Shown: positions 34,514-44,423, counted from the first letter of the stretch. The stretch: DNA of 64,000 nucleotides from Mucilaginibacter sp. SMC90 (GCF_022811725.1 NZ_CP094527.1:7254001-7318000); one strand, 5' to 3'. Program-made: numbers and translations. Notes: generated by a model from the letters alone, not told the origin.

Positions 34514-34702
34514 TTAAAGATTGCCCCCTTTTCCCCAAACGTACCTCCCTGACATGCAATTGACGCAAAAGAATTTGCGAACTGCATAAATCTTTCTGAG
34601 GAAGATAAAAAACCAGTCTATTTTTACTTCATAAACCAACTTGTTACCGCAGCGCGGGCAGCGGGGCTTTGAAATCATCTGTGCTTCAAGATTGGCTTCC
34701 AT
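34514..34702 (-). CDS. Small zinc-ribbon protein
   Basis: 62 aa. Two CxxC pairs, CPRC (CPRCGNKLVYEV) and CVNC, spaced about 29 residues apart, fit a single zinc ribbon; the intervening IDWFFIFLRKIYAVRKFF is hydrophobic and aromatic. A start at the second methionine (about 34678) would still include both pairs. Function unknown. Confidence 0.6.
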   Translation of the reverse strand: MEANLEAQMISKPRCPRCGNKLVYEVKIDWFFIFLRKIYAVRKFFCVNCMSGRYVWGKGGNL

Positions 34703-34864
34703 GTTAATTGATCTTTACTAGATTGCTATAAGTTCGATTATTCGATATTTTTCTCGTATACAATTTACGAAGGAACATCGAAATTTGATACAGCATTTTG
34801 AATTTACAACAATACTAATTAATTTAGCATTATTACTTTTTTCGGATTAATCTGTAACTTTAAC

Positions 34865-35167
34865 ATGGCAGCGATACAGGAATTTGAAATAACTTATCAG
34901 GGGTTATCAGCAACTGTTGCGGAACACAGCCTGAAACATGGAAGGGTCTTTCATATTGACTTTGCGCAACCGACAATGATGCCGCTGGTGATCACCGTCG
35001 CTTATGACTCCGATGATAAGAAATTTTGGACGTCAATTCCGGAAGGCCGCCAGGAACTGGCTGAGGAGGTTGGCAAACTTGTTGCCGGTTATATCAGAAA
35101 CAAGAAAAAAGAAATATGTGTTACTACAACGGTCAAAAAGTCACCCGTTCTGAGTTTATTCGACTGA
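34865..35167 (+). CDS. Small beta-rich protein upstream of the SRAP gene
   Basis: 100 aa. Strands at the start (EFEITYQGLSATVAEHSL), then VFHIDFAQP, LVITVAYDSDDKKFWTSIPEG, then an ELAEEVGKLVAGYIRNKKK helix. This is the island's recurring layout. Its last 52 bases overlap the SRAP gene in another frame, so the two are coupled. Confidence 0.6.
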   Translation: MAAIQEFEITYQGLSATVAEHSLKHGRVFHIDFAQPTMMPLVITVAYDSDDKKFWTSIPEGRQELAEEVGKLVAGYIRNKKKEICVTTTVKKSPVLSLFD

Positions 35168-35958
35168 AAAACCTCGAAAAAGAGGTAAGAAGATATAACT
35201 TTCTTAACGTCGGTGTTCACAATGGTTTTAACTACCCCCCCTGCGCCATTCTGATACCATCTGAAGACAGCAAGGATTTTGAGATTGTGCAAGCTGAATG
35301 GGGCTATGTACCTGGCTTTGTGAAGACCAGGGCGGAGGCTAACTTATTTCGCGCTAAATTCACGACCTTAAATTTCAAATCGGAAAACCTGTTTATTAAT
35401 GCAACCGGAAAACGGTCGATGTGGGCGGACGCGGCGAAAAACCGTCGTTGCCTGGTGTTATCTACAGGCATTGTAGAAAGCAGGCACGTGCCCAAGATCG
35501 GGAAGAAAGGGCAGGAATTAAAAGAGACCATCAAGTACCCATATTATATTGCGGTAAAAGATCAAGAGTATTTTTTTTTACCAGGACTATATAACGAATG
35601 GCTTGATCCAGAAACAAGCCAATTTGTAAATACGGTGGCAATTGCTACAACGGAAGCAAATATGCTCATGAAACAGGTGCATAATAGCAAAATGCGTATG
35701 CCAACGATACCTCCCGACGATTTGGCTTATGAATGGTTGTTTGCCAATCCCACCGAACAAAGGCTTGTCGAAATTGCTCGCACTCAAATTCCATCCAAAA
35801 TGCTGGAGTTCTGCACGATCGATTCAAACTACAGAATAACGGGAGAAGCTACTCCGAAACAATATGCGGAATTAGCACCCCTAGATGTGACCTATTTAGA
35901 CACCGCGGAAATACTACAATTTGATCATTGGCCGCCAGAAGAAATGGAATTGGCTTAA
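35116..35958 (+). CDS. SRAP-domain protein (HMCES/YedK family)
   Basis: 280 aa. It starts MCYYNG, so removal of Met exposes the catalytic Cys2 that forms a thiazolidine with abasic sites. Further family marks are NATGKRSMWADAAKNRRCLV around the substrate pocket, TGIVESRH, PYYIAVKD, FFLPGLYNEW and the late HNSKMRMPTIPPDD. YedK/HMCES shields abasic sites in single-stranded DNA as a covalent crosslink. The start is fixed by the required Cys2. It fits the many repair genes in this island. Confidence 0.92.
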   Translation: MCYYNGQKVTRSEFIRLKNLEKEVRRYNFLNVGVHNGFNYPPCAILIPSEDSKDFEIVQAEWGYVPGFVKTRAEANLFRAKFTTLNFKSENLFINATGKRSMWADAAKNRRCLVLSTGIVESRHVPKIGKKGQELKETIKYPYYIAVKDQEYFFLPGLYNEWLDPETSQFVNTVAIATTEANMLMKQVHNSKMRMPTIPPDDLAYEWLFANPTEQRLVEIARTQIPSKMLEFCTIDSNYRITGEATPKQYAELAPLDVTYLDTAEILQFDHWPPEEMELA

Positions 35959-36086
35959 ATGCGATGCATATATCTGTACATAGCCATGATAATCGATATA
36001 TTATAATTAAAACTGACTTCGTTTTTATAAGCAGGTTTACATATCCATATTTAATATTATATTAGTTGACCTAATTATCATAAACC

Positions 36087-37136
36087 ATGGATATTATTTA
36101 CAATTCGCTTTTTAAAATAGATATAAACGAGGCATCAGCCGCACAGATCCCACTGCCGGACGGCACAAATGATTTAAGAAGCTATATCATTGATTTACTT
36201 GACAAAATTGTTTCGGATCCGGACAAGAAAGGTTTTGAATTTGAAAGTGAGAAGTCCGGTGTAAAACGCTTAATTGAAGATATTGTTAACATAAAGGGTG
36301 ATGATTATGATACGTTTTCAGCATTAACGCTTGAGCTGGCTAATCGACTTCATAAAAGAGAGCAGGAATCGGACAAGCGAAATAATCTCGGAGTGGATCT
36401 ACTTAAAGGTATTGCCGTTATGTCACTCGTTCGTTTTCAAGATGGAATGAGAAAAATGATCATATCGAAAGCAGATTACAACGAGTTCCTAGATGTATTG
36501 AGTTATACCAAACGTCAAGGTTTTCCTATTAAGAAAAAAATCTATAAAGCATTTGTTGCTGAAGTCGACACCACTGATAACATCACCAAAGTTGCAGTCT
36601 ACGATACAAATTCGGTATTTACAGTTTACTGGTATCGGGACTTTTTGGAGCTTACTCAAGTCCATACGGATGAACATAATACTGAACAGGTATTTAATGT
36701 TATTGAAACGAAGATTTTAAATCCAATTAAAAAAACCAGTAAACGTGATTATATTGAGTTATGGAATGCTACGATCAGGTATTTCCGTATTAGACCTGAA
36801 TTTACTTTAGATGGGTTTATAGAAGACATTATTAGCAGTCATGTACCCTTTGATCCGAATTTAGATATCCATGATTTAGAAAGTAAAACGAGGAAGCAAC
36901 TTGCCAAAGGTAATTTTGATAGTAAATTTAATATCGCTCCAAATAAAATCAGCAAAAGATTCAAAAACTCTATACCCTTAACTCCTCAGATCGATCTCAA
37001 TATAAAAGATGGCATTCAAAACCTAAAAGGAACCATTCAACGATATGAAGAAAAAAATGGTGACAGGTGGGTAATGATCAAATCATCGGAAGGTTTTGAT
37101 TACTTCACTGATACCGATGTCATGACCAATGAATAA
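36087..37136 (+). CDS. Unknown 349-aa protein, first of a two-gene pair
   Basis: Soluble, AT-rich coding, no signal. An N-terminal helical part (DLRSYIIDLLDKIVSDPDKK, GVKRLIEDIVNI, FSALTLELANRLHKREQ) leads into DLLKGIAVMSLVRFQDGMRKMIISKAD and then a beta-rich KKIYKAFVAEVDTTDNITKVAVYD region. The order recalls nucleoid-associated NdpA/YejK-like proteins but I cannot confirm this. It overlaps the next gene by eight bases (ATGA-type coupling). Candidate defence or stress gene by context. Confidence 0.6.
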   Translation: MDIIYNSLFKIDINEASAAQIPLPDGTNDLRSYIIDLLDKIVSDPDKKGFEFESEKSGVKRLIEDIVNIKGDDYDTFSALTLELANRLHKREQESDKRNNLGVDLLKGIAVMSLVRFQDGMRKMIISKADYNEFLDVLSYTKRQGFPIKKKIYKAFVAEVDTTDNITKVAVYDTNSVFTVYWYRDFLELTQVHTDEHNTEQVFNVIETKILNPIKKTSKRDYIELWNATIRYFRIRPEFTLDGFIEDIISSHVPFDPNLDIHDLESKTRKQLAKGNFDSKFNIAPNKISKRFKNSIPLTPQIDLNIKDGIQNLKGTIQRYEEKNGDRWVMIKSSEGFDYFTDTDVMTNE

Positions 37137-38586
37137 AAATCCGCTCTCAATTTTTTTAGACCTTTTTGAATTTGATCAAAAAGATATCAAGGAACGTTTC
37201 AACGAATTGACCATCATTCTTAACGCGACTTCCTATAAAAATCTTGACTCAGGATTGTTGACCACTGGCTTATCGTTTTGGAACGCAAGAGACACAGTTC
37301 ATATATCTGTTAGTATAGATGACGGAGATCCTTTAGACTTTTATAGCGGAGACGATGCCGAAGAATTTAAATCTTCGTTCGAAACTAAATTATCGATTGT
37401 TGAAAATGAAGAAATAAAAATCATCGTTACGGTTTCTAAAGAGGTCAATGATGGTGTTATTTCGATATACGACATTAATCTTTTTTTTGATTCCCTTAAT
37501 AAACTAAGTCTTGAGGCCATCATTCACGAGTTTAACACTTATTTGCTAAAAAAGAATCACCTTGTATTTGAATTACAAAACGATAATTTTACCATAAAAT
37601 CGGACACCATATGGTTTGTAAGAAGTGGATACTCCGGAAGTCCCTTGCAAATCGATCGACCAGTTATTTTCAACAAAGCGAAATCGGCCTGCTATTATAA
37701 TTTCATCTCAAAATACATACTGATACCGGAGGATTTCAGTTTAACAGACACCGATCATAAGGGCTTGGGAGCTTTATTTAATAAACTTTCGTCGATCATC
37801 TCAGTAGCCCTGATCTTTGATATCACCACGATACAGGGTAGCGAAATCGCTTACCGCCTTAATGGCTATAAATCGATTAATGCGATAGCTCAGTACTTAG
37901 CAGTTCAAGAAGATGATAGCAGGCAGTACCTGAAAATATATAAATGGATATATGAATCCGGTAGCTTTACTGACAAACTTGGTTTAGCACGTAATATCAT
38001 TTCACTTCAATTAGAGAACCCCTCCGACCTTTCACTGAAAGGAGAACCATTCTTGTCTGTTCAATCGAGCTACAAGGTTTATGAAAAACAAAACATCAAA
38101 CAGTATATTGAAATCAGAAATAAGGTATCTGATCAGTTGTTTGGTTTCCATGACCGGGCGAATAAGATAGTAGACGGTTTCGCAAGCGGTTTCCAGAAAA
38201 GTACATTGGCGCTTTTGTCGTTTTATATTTCGACAATTATCCTTAAAGTAATCGGCAAAGACAAGTTGGAGAATGTATTTACGATCGATGCTGTTACTCT
38301 ATCTACTACATTTATTATTTGTTCAATTGGTTATTTTTTTCTGATTAACTGGGAAGTAAATGAACAACGAAAGAGGTTTGCGGATAGTTACGTCGACCTG
38401 AAACAACGTTACACAGATCTGCTGGACGCACAGGATATAAATAGAATCCTTAATAGCGACATAGAGCATAATGCAGACCTCCAATTCATCGATGACAAAA
38501 AGAAATGGTACACTTATCTATGGTTTGGTTACTTAAGCCTCTTTTTTATTGTGACCTGGCTGCTTTATTTTATTTATAAACACTAG
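37129..38586 (+). CDS. Unknown 485-aa protein with two C-terminal membrane helices
   Basis: Residues 1-~340 are soluble and strand-rich (DTVHISVSIDDGDPLDFYSGD, IKIIVTVSKEVNDGVISIYD). Two hydrophobic segments at about 360-410 (TLALLSFYISTIILKVIG, LSTTFIICSIGYFFLI) are separated from a last one (YLWFGYLSLFFIVTWLLYFI) by a charged helix. The topology is a cytosolic sensor-like domain with a C-terminal membrane anchor. Together with the 349-aa protein it resembles sensor/membrane-effector pairs of phage defence, but no family is recognised. Confidence 0.6.
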   Translation: MNKNPLSIFLDLFEFDQKDIKERFNELTIILNATSYKNLDSGLLTTGLSFWNARDTVHISVSIDDGDPLDFYSGDDAEEFKSSFETKLSIVENEEIKIIVTVSKEVNDGVISIYDINLFFDSLNKLSLEAIIHEFNTYLLKKNHLVFELQNDNFTIKSDTIWFVRSGYSGSPLQIDRPVIFNKAKSACYYNFISKYILIPEDFSLTDTDHKGLGALFNKLSSIISVALIFDITTIQGSEIAYRLNGYKSINAIAQYLAVQEDDSRQYLKIYKWIYESGSFTDKLGLARNIISLQLENPSDLSLKGEPFLSVQSSYKVYEKQNIKQYIEIRNKVSDQLFGFHDRANKIVDGFASGFQKSTLALLSFYISTIILKVIGKDKLENVFTIDAVTLSTTFIICSIGYFFLINWEVNEQRKRFADSYVDLKQRYTDLLDAQDINRILNSDIEHNADLQFIDDKKKWYTYLWFGYLSLFFIVTWLLYFIYKH

Positions 38587-38642
38587 CACTTCTAATCCGA
38601 AGAATGGTGCCATTTAAAGGAAGCAATACAATGGTCTTAAAG

Positions 38643-41600
38643 TCATTTAAAATTTCTTCCCTTGTGAAAGCTTTCCTCCGTCGATTGCGTTTTCAAAGGC
38701 TTTTCCATTGGAATAAAAGGCGATGCTTTTTCGTCCGCCCTGGACAAGGTCATTATTGGCTGCTGTTCATTACGGATAGCAGTTAGGTCACCTAACAATT
38801 TGGTAATATCGAAAACGCGCCTGACAATGATGTGCGTTACTTCGGTGCGTTCAACCACGCCTTCGACCATCAGGAGACGGGCGTGAAGGATCTCCTTGCG
38901 GTATTTATCAAAGAGTTTAGGGAAGACAACCAGGTTGGTGGTACCGGTTTCGTCTTCCAGCGTGATAAAACAAACACCTTTAGCGGTACCGGGCCGCTGG
39001 CGGATCAGGATCAAACCTGCGGTTTTTATAATCTTTTTGTTCCCCGTTTTGTTCGCCTGGCTGGCAGTGATAATATGCAATAGCTCCAGCTTATCCCTGA
39101 CAAAGCTGAGGGGATGGCCCTTGACCGATAAACCGGTTGTGGCATAATCCTGTACGACATGCTCCGATTGACGCAGCAGGGGAAGGTCCACCTGCGGTTC
39201 ATAATTACTTTCCGAAGGCTGTCCTTCATACAGCGCAACCGGACGGTCATGCAAAGCCGAGACCTGCCAAAGAGCCTGCCTGCGGTCAAGCCCCATGGAC
39301 CGGAATGCATCTGCGTTGGCCAATTTCTCCATGGTAGCGACGCTGACGCCTGCGTCACAAAGCTGGTGAACTTCTGTATAATGTTTAACTCTTCCCCTGA
39401 CCAGTTTTTCCATTTCCTCCTCGCGGATGCCTTTGATCTGCCGGAAACCCAATCGCAATTGACAGTATCTGCCATGCTTGCCTTCCAGTAAATTGTTCCA
39501 TTCCGAATAGTTGACGTCGATCTCCAGGATCCTCACCTCATGTTCCTGTGCGTTCCGTACAATTTGAGCAGGCTGATAAAATCCCATAGGCTGGCTGTTC
39601 AGCAGCGCTGCCGCGAAAACGTCGGGATAATAATGCTTCAGCCAGCAGGAGACGTAGACCAGTAGCGCGAAGCTGGCCGCATGGCTTTCCGGAAAACCGT
39701 AGCTGCCGAACCCTTCCAGTTGCTTAAAGATCCGTTGCGCAAAGTCCTTACTGTAGCCGCGGGAGGTCATGCCATTAATCAGCTTGTGCTCAAATTTGGT
39801 GACCAACCCGTTGAATTTAAAGGTCGCCATGCTCCGTCTGAGCAGGTCAGCCTCACCCGGCGTAAAGCCCGCTGCGACGATGGCCAGTTCCATCGCCTGT
39901 TCCTGGAAGAGCGGGACACCCAGGGTACGCTCCAGGATTGACCGGATCTCATCGGACGGGTAATCTACCGCCTCCTCCCCGTTTCGTCTCCGGATATACG
40001 GATGCACCATATCGCCCTGGATCGGACCGGGCCTGACTATGGCAACTTCGATGACGAGGTCATAAAAACAGTTGGGTTTCATCCGCGGCAGCATGGACAT
40101 TTGTGCCCGGCTTTCGATCTGAAAAACACCGAGCGTATCAGCTTCAGTGATCATCTCGTAAACAGCGGGGTCATCCTGGGGGATATTAGCCAGGGTAAGC
40201 TGTTTGCCATAGTGCTTTTCAACGAGGTCGAAGGCCTTACGGATACAGGTTAGCATGCCCAAAGCCAGGATATCCACCTTCATAAAACCCAATGCATCGA
40301 TATCATCCTTATTCCATTCGATATTGGTACGGTTTTCCATGCGGGCATGAAAGATCGGACAAAGGTCGCTCAGCTTACCGTCCGTAATTACAAAACCGCC
40401 GGTGTGCTGTCCCAACTGGCGGGGGAACCCGATCATCTGGGAAGTCAGCTGCATCACTTTGAGCAACAGCGGTTCTTTGGCGTTCAGGCCAAAGGACCGC
40501 AACTGGCCGGTATTCATATCTTCTTCCGAAAAGTCGCCAAAAGCTTCGGAGAGCTTGCCGACAACGTCCACCGAAAGTCCCATCGCCCGGCCTACATCCC
40601 TTATCGCGCCTTTAAAGTGCAACATCGTCACGGTGGGTAAAATTGCGGCACGGTCACGGCCGAAGCGCTCGAAAACATATTGGATCACTTCTTCCCGGCG
40701 TTCATGCTCAAAATCCACATCGATGTCAGGCGGTTCATTCCGCTCCTTCGAAAGGAATCTGGCAAACAGCAGGTTAAACTTATCCGGTGCTACCGAGGTG
40801 ATGCCCAGTACGAAGCATACCGCTGAATTGGCTGCCGATCCCCTGCCTTGGCATAGGATGCGCCTGTTTCTCGCCCACCTGACATAATCTTCTACGGTCA
40901 GGAAATAATTGGCTGTATCCGTTTCTTGAATGATATTCAGCTCATCGATGAGCGATGCTTTAACTTTTTGGGGTATGCCCTCCGGGTAAATCTCATCTGC
41001 CCCCTTCCAGGTCAGCCATTCCAGCTGCTGTTGGGGCGTACGGCCATCGGTGGTCAGTTCATGCGGGTACTGGTATTTTAAGGTTTTCAGATCAAAATGA
41101 CAGGCATCGGCGATCTTTCGCGCATTGGCTACAGCTTCGGGGTACTGGTTGAAAAGCCGGTCGATCTCTGTTGCCGGCTTTAGAAACCGCTCCGCGTTTT
41201 GATGTAGTTTGTAACCGGCATTGAAAATCGTACATTTTTCACGAACGCAGGTGAGCACATCCTGAAGTTCCCGCCGCTCAGGTGCATGATAATGAACATC
41301 ATTGGTGGCGACCAGGGGCACATTCAGCTCCGACAGCAGGAACAGTCTTTTCATATCGTCCCCGAGGTAAGAGCGGGTAGCCGCCACAAACAGCTCCTGC
41401 AAATTGGACCGGTATTCCTGTACATGAGTTTTAAATACCAGCTCAAATTCAAAGTCATTCGTCAGTTTCCCCGGGGGAATAATGATAAAAATGCTGCCCT
41501 CACTATGTTCATACACATCTTTTTTATAGAGATAGCACTTTTCCTTTTCCGCCCGCAGGTTACCCTTAGTAAGCAGGGCTGATAAACGGGCGTAGGCTAC

Positions 41601-41846
41601 TTTGTCTTTCGGGTAAGCTAAAAGCGAAGGACCGTCAACCAGGTCAAGACGGACTCCCGGTATCAAGCGGATATTCCTGTCCCTGGCAACTACATAAGCC
41701 CGGACCAATCCCGCGAAAGTATTGCGGTCGGTGATGCCAATCGCATCATAACCCAGATCAGCCGCCTGGTCGACAAGTTCTTCCGGGTGGCTCCCCCCAC
41801 GCCGGAAGCTGAAATTGCTGGTTACCTGTAATTCAACGTAGCTCAT
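38643..41846 (-). CDS. dnaE2: Error-prone DNA polymerase III alpha subunit DnaE2 (ImuC)
   Basis: 1067 aa from the ATG at 41846, chosen because ATGA overlaps the ImuB stop; an in-frame ATG eight codons earlier lies inside imuB. A PHP domain at the start (SNFSFRRGGSHPEELV) lacks the canonical HxH metal pair (QVT instead). The polymerase core has GRGSAANS, then PDIDVDFEHERREEV with the catalytic aspartates. A helix-hairpin-helix part and C-terminal OB-fold (VCFITLEDETGTTNLVVFP) follow. With ImuA and ImuB it forms the SOS-type mutasome that copies damaged DNA. Confidence 0.94.
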   Translation of the reverse strand: MSYVELQVTSNFSFRRGGSHPEELVDQAADLGYDAIGITDRNTFAGLVRAYVVARDRNIRLIPGVRLDLVDGPSLLAYPKDKVAYARLSALLTKGNLRAEKEKCYLYKKDVYEHSEGSIFIIIPPGKLTNDFEFELVFKTHVQEYRSNLQELFVAATRSYLGDDMKRLFLLSELNVPLVATNDVHYHAPERRELQDVLTCVREKCTIFNAGYKLHQNAERFLKPATEIDRLFNQYPEAVANARKIADACHFDLKTLKYQYPHELTTDGRTPQQQLEWLTWKGADEIYPEGIPQKVKASLIDELNIIQETDTANYFLTVEDYVRWARNRRILCQGRGSAANSAVCFVLGITSVAPDKFNLLFARFLSKERNEPPDIDVDFEHERREEVIQYVFERFGRDRAAILPTVTMLHFKGAIRDVGRAMGLSVDVVGKLSEAFGDFSEEDMNTGQLRSFGLNAKEPLLLKVMQLTSQMIGFPRQLGQHTGGFVITDGKLSDLCPIFHARMENRTNIEWNKDDIDALGFMKVDILALGMLTCIRKAFDLVEKHYGKQLTLANIPQDDPAVYEMITEADTLGVFQIESRAQMSMLPRMKPNCFYDLVIEVAIVRPGPIQGDMVHPYIRRRNGEEAVDYPSDEIRSILERTLGVPLFQEQAMELAIVAAGFTPGEADLLRRSMATFKFNGLVTKFEHKLINGMTSRGYSKDFAQRIFKQLEGFGSYGFPESHAASFALLVYVSCWLKHYYPDVFAAALLNSQPMGFYQPAQIVRNAQEHEVRILEIDVNYSEWNNLLEGKHGRYCQLRLGFRQIKGIREEEMEKLVRGRVKHYTEVHQLCDAGVSVATMEKLANADAFRSMGLDRRQALWQVSALHDRPVALYEGQPSESNYEPQVDLPLLRQSEHVVQDYATTGLSVKGHPLSFVRDKLELLHIITASQANKTGNKKIIKTAGLILIRQRPGTAKGVCFITLEDETGTTNLVVFPKLFDKYRKEILHARLLMVEGVVERTEVTHIIVRRVFDITKLLGDLTAIRNEQQPIMTLSRADEKASPFIPMEKPLKTQSTEESFHKGRNFK

Positions 41847-43345
41847 GCGAAAAATCCATGGAGGTACCACAATTGCGATTGGCCGGAATCATAATGTCCG
41901 GAACGGAACAGCCAGTAACGCCCACCCTCTTCATCTTCCACGATATAATAATCCCGGTGTTCGCCGGGCTCCAGCCACCATTCCCGTTCGATACGTTCCG
42001 GGCCGTCAGCAGCGACAATGACATGACGTTCACCTTTATAATTGAACATTTTGGGCGGATAATCCGGCGTCAGGGCCATGGCTTGAATCAGCTCAGGCTG
42101 ATCAAGTAACTGGATAGGCCTTGGCCGGTCAGACCACCATGCACCTGCCAGGTCATCTTTTCGTTGATCTCCGGGAGCAGCGGCACGCTCGGGCCAGTAA
42201 TGTTCCGAGGGAAGGTAACGGCGAACGCCCTGACTACCTATGCGCCCAACGATCCGGTCCACCAGTTCAGCGATCTCCTCGCTGTCCGGACCCGGCTTCC
42301 CGGCCCAAAGCCCCCCCTGCTTATCGCTCGCCGCCTCCGTTTGGGATGCTTCCATGACGAAAAGCTCGATTCCCAGCCCCGGTTCGATCTGATCGAACTG
42401 AAACGAAAAAAGTTTGAACAGGTGTTCCGTACGGTTACTGGCCTGGCTGGTGCCGATAGCGATCTGCCCTTTCTTTCCATCGATACGGAACCAGATCAGT
42501 TCAGATTGGCGGAGGCCCCTGCCCTCCGCGTAAAGCCGCTTACATAAACGCTCCAGTAAGTTGCTTACCGCGATTCCGATAGCTTCACGTGTAGTGATGG
42601 GTTCGAGGCATTCCAGGCGTTCGCTGTACGGCACCGGTTCTTTTAGCGGAATCAGGAATTCCTCCTCCTGGCCCAAAGCCTGCAAAAGGCGCAGCACCAG
42701 TTCTTTTTGAAATCGTCTGCGCAGGACCGCCTGCGGCATATGGACAAAACCGCTGATCGTATAGAGCCCTAAGTTCCGGAGCTTGATCAGGAGATCTGTA
42801 GGAAGCCGGAGTGCTGCGGGCGGCAAAGGCATTAATGCATTTCGATGACCACCAACCGGAACGATCAGGCCGTTTTTTGCACATCGCGCAACACCCCACG
42901 CACTGCCGATAGTATCGGCGAGCCCGGGCCGGACATCATAACCGATCTCCTTTAAGCGGCCGATCATGTCTTTCAGAAATTCGCGCTCCCCTCCCTTCAG
43001 ATGCGTGCAACCGGTTACATCCAGCAGCAGTCCGTCGGGCGGATCCAGCGCAATCAGCGGGGTATACCGCAAACACCATTCAGCCAGCCCGGTTAGCAGT
43101 TTCACCGCCCTGCCTTTTTTTCCGTCAAAGACGACAAGGTCAGGGCTGATCACCTTGGCATCGGCAACGGTCATCCCCTCTTCGATCCCGAACTGCTGGG
43201 CAACGGCGGTTGCCGCTGTCACCAAAAGCCGGCTATGATCAGGCTCAGCAAAAACAAAAGCTTTGCCCTTCAGATCAGGCTGCCGAATCGTCTTCCAGTC
43301 GGTCAGCAGATAACGGAACCAAAGGGATAAAAAACGCTTAGGCAT
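41843..43345 (-). CDS. imuB: ImuB, catalytically inactive Y-family polymerase homologue
   Basis: 500 aa from ATG 43345 (MPKRFLSLWFRYLLTDW), which overlaps the imuA stop by eight bases; the upstream in-frame ATG gives an atypical extension. The Y-family palm is recognisable (SRLLVTAATAVAQQFGIEEGMTVADA, PDGLLLDVTGCTHL), but the first catalytic acidic site is replaced by LWFRYLL, as in other ImuB proteins, which are non-catalytic hubs. The C-terminus should bind the beta clamp and DnaE2. Middle gene of the imuA-imuB-dnaE2 operon. Confidence 0.93.
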   Translation of the reverse strand: MPKRFLSLWFRYLLTDWKTIRQPDLKGKAFVFAEPDHSRLLVTAATAVAQQFGIEEGMTVADAKVISPDLVVFDGKKGRAVKLLTGLAEWCLRYTPLIALDPPDGLLLDVTGCTHLKGGEREFLKDMIGRLKEIGYDVRPGLADTIGSAWGVARCAKNGLIVPVGGHRNALMPLPPAALRLPTDLLIKLRNLGLYTISGFVHMPQAVLRRRFQKELVLRLLQALGQEEEFLIPLKEPVPYSERLECLEPITTREAIGIAVSNLLERLCKRLYAEGRGLRQSELIWFRIDGKKGQIAIGTSQASNRTEHLFKLFSFQFDQIEPGLGIELFVMEASQTEAASDKQGGLWAGKPGPDSEEIAELVDRIVGRIGSQGVRRYLPSEHYWPERAAAPGDQRKDDLAGAWWSDRPRPIQLLDQPELIQAMALTPDYPPKMFNYKGERHVIVAADGPERIEREWWLEPGEHRDYYIVEDEEGGRYWLFRSGHYDSGQSQLWYLHGFFA

Positions 43346-44063
43346 ACTGGTGGAATTTTTCAGGTGCGGTGTAAGGCGTAACAACCCTGAACTGTTCCTG
43401 GGACCATTCCAGTGTCCAGATTCCCGGGTTGCCGTTCTTAATTTTGCTCAGTTGAACCTGCCAGCGGGGCATACCAACACCGGGCATACCGGGACGGAGC
43501 TGGCTGCGGACCGGCCGGACATACCAGCGCGCGGTACAGGCCGTTGTATTCTCTTTTTTGACGTCCTTTCTCAGGATAAAACCGGTAACCTGACTTTGTT
43601 CGACAGCCAGTTGCAAACGCCTGGATTCCATAAAACTAAGGTTATGCGTTTCGCAGACCACGGCCGCCACCCCTTCGCATTTCAATGCCTCTTCCGTTAC
43701 CCAAAGCACATCTTTCTGTAGTGACACGTCGACAAAGATCACCCGGTCGGGCGTTATGCCAAATCGCTTCAACGCCGGCGGATAGATCCTTCTCGTATAG
43801 CTGACCCAAACACAGATACCGCCCTTTTCAAGCAATACCCGAAGAATACCGGCGATCATGCCGCCGCAAGCAGCCGTTTCCACGGGACGCTGGCTAATGA
43901 ATTCGTGAATGGCCCCGGTCGGAAAAACCCGATTGGGAAATGCGGCCTCAAGCGGACCCAAGCCAAATGAATTGAATGCTCCCGGAGCTGCGGGCTTAAA
44001 GCCCTCCCAGGTCAGGATATCCTGCCTGAGCTTGTCGATGATTGCCTGTTTCTCGCCTGCCAT
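43338..44063 (-). CDS. imuA: ImuA, RecA-like mutasome protein
   Basis: 241 aa. A RecA/SulA-like fold: FPNRVFPTGAIHEFI, then GGMIAGILRVLLEKGGICVWVS where RecA has its P-loop (Walker A not conserved), VIFVDVSLQKDVLWVTEEALKC and FILRKDVKKENTTACTARWYV split by a basic loop. First gene of the mutasome operon. A perfect 7-bp inverted repeat 29 bases upstream is a likely operator for DNA-damage control. Confidence 0.9.
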   Translation of the reverse strand: MAGEKQAIIDKLRQDILTWEGFKPAAPGAFNSFGLGPLEAAFPNRVFPTGAIHEFISQRPVETAACGGMIAGILRVLLEKGGICVWVSYTRRIYPPALKRFGITPDRVIFVDVSLQKDVLWVTEEALKCEGVAAVVCETHNLSFMESRRLQLAVEQSQVTGFILRKDVKKENTTACTARWYVRPVRSQLRPGMPGVGMPRWQVQLSKIKNGNPGIWTLEWSQEQFRVVTPYTAPEKFHQYA

Positions 44064-44091
44064 AACATTTCAATTTGGGGACTACAAAACT

Positions 44092-44110
44092 ATGCTAATA
44101 TTTTTAGCAT
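44092..44110. promoter_or_regulatory. Palindromic operator candidate between imuA and the 89-aa gene
   Basis: ATGCTAA-TATTT-TTAGCAT, a perfect 7-bp inverted repeat with a 5-base spacer, in the 90-base divergent gap. Its place suits a LexA- or XRE-type repressor acting on both transcripts. I do not know the Sphingobacteriaceae SOS box well enough to name the regulator. Confidence 0.6.
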
Positions 44111-44153
44111 TTCCTTATTCTTTTTTACATTTTTTTATTCACTTTTGTTTTAC

Positions 44154-44423
44154 ATGAGAAATAAGTTATTCAACGATAAGGCAGTAACTGTTAAAACGGG
44201 TTCGGGGCGATGGATCCAGCTTGTACCGGATACCATGGGAAGTTACTGGCTTTATGAACCGATACCGGGGTTGAAACTGGGTAGATTGCTGTTCGATGAT
44301 AATGATAACTGGATTTATGACGGTGACTTACTCGACGTAAACGAGCAGGAAGATGTTGCCGGCATAATCACCGGCTGTCAGCGTGAAATGGATGAATTAT
44401 TGAAAAGCATCCACGAAGAATAG
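44154..44423 (+). CDS. Small beta-rich protein divergent from imuA
   Basis: 89 aa from ATG 44154; an earlier in-frame TTG at 44145 lies only three codons upstream. Strand pattern KAVTVKTGSGRWIQLVPDTM, SYWLYEPIPGLKLGRLLFDD, NWIYDGDLL, then a helix ending DELLKSIHEE. It shares the layout of the other small proteins of this island. Sharing a control region with the mutasome suggests damage-linked expression. Confidence 0.58.
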   Translation: MRNKLFNDKAVTVKTGSGRWIQLVPDTMGSYWLYEPIPGLKLGRLLFDDNDNWIYDGDLLDVNEQEDVAGIITGCQREMDELLKSIHEE

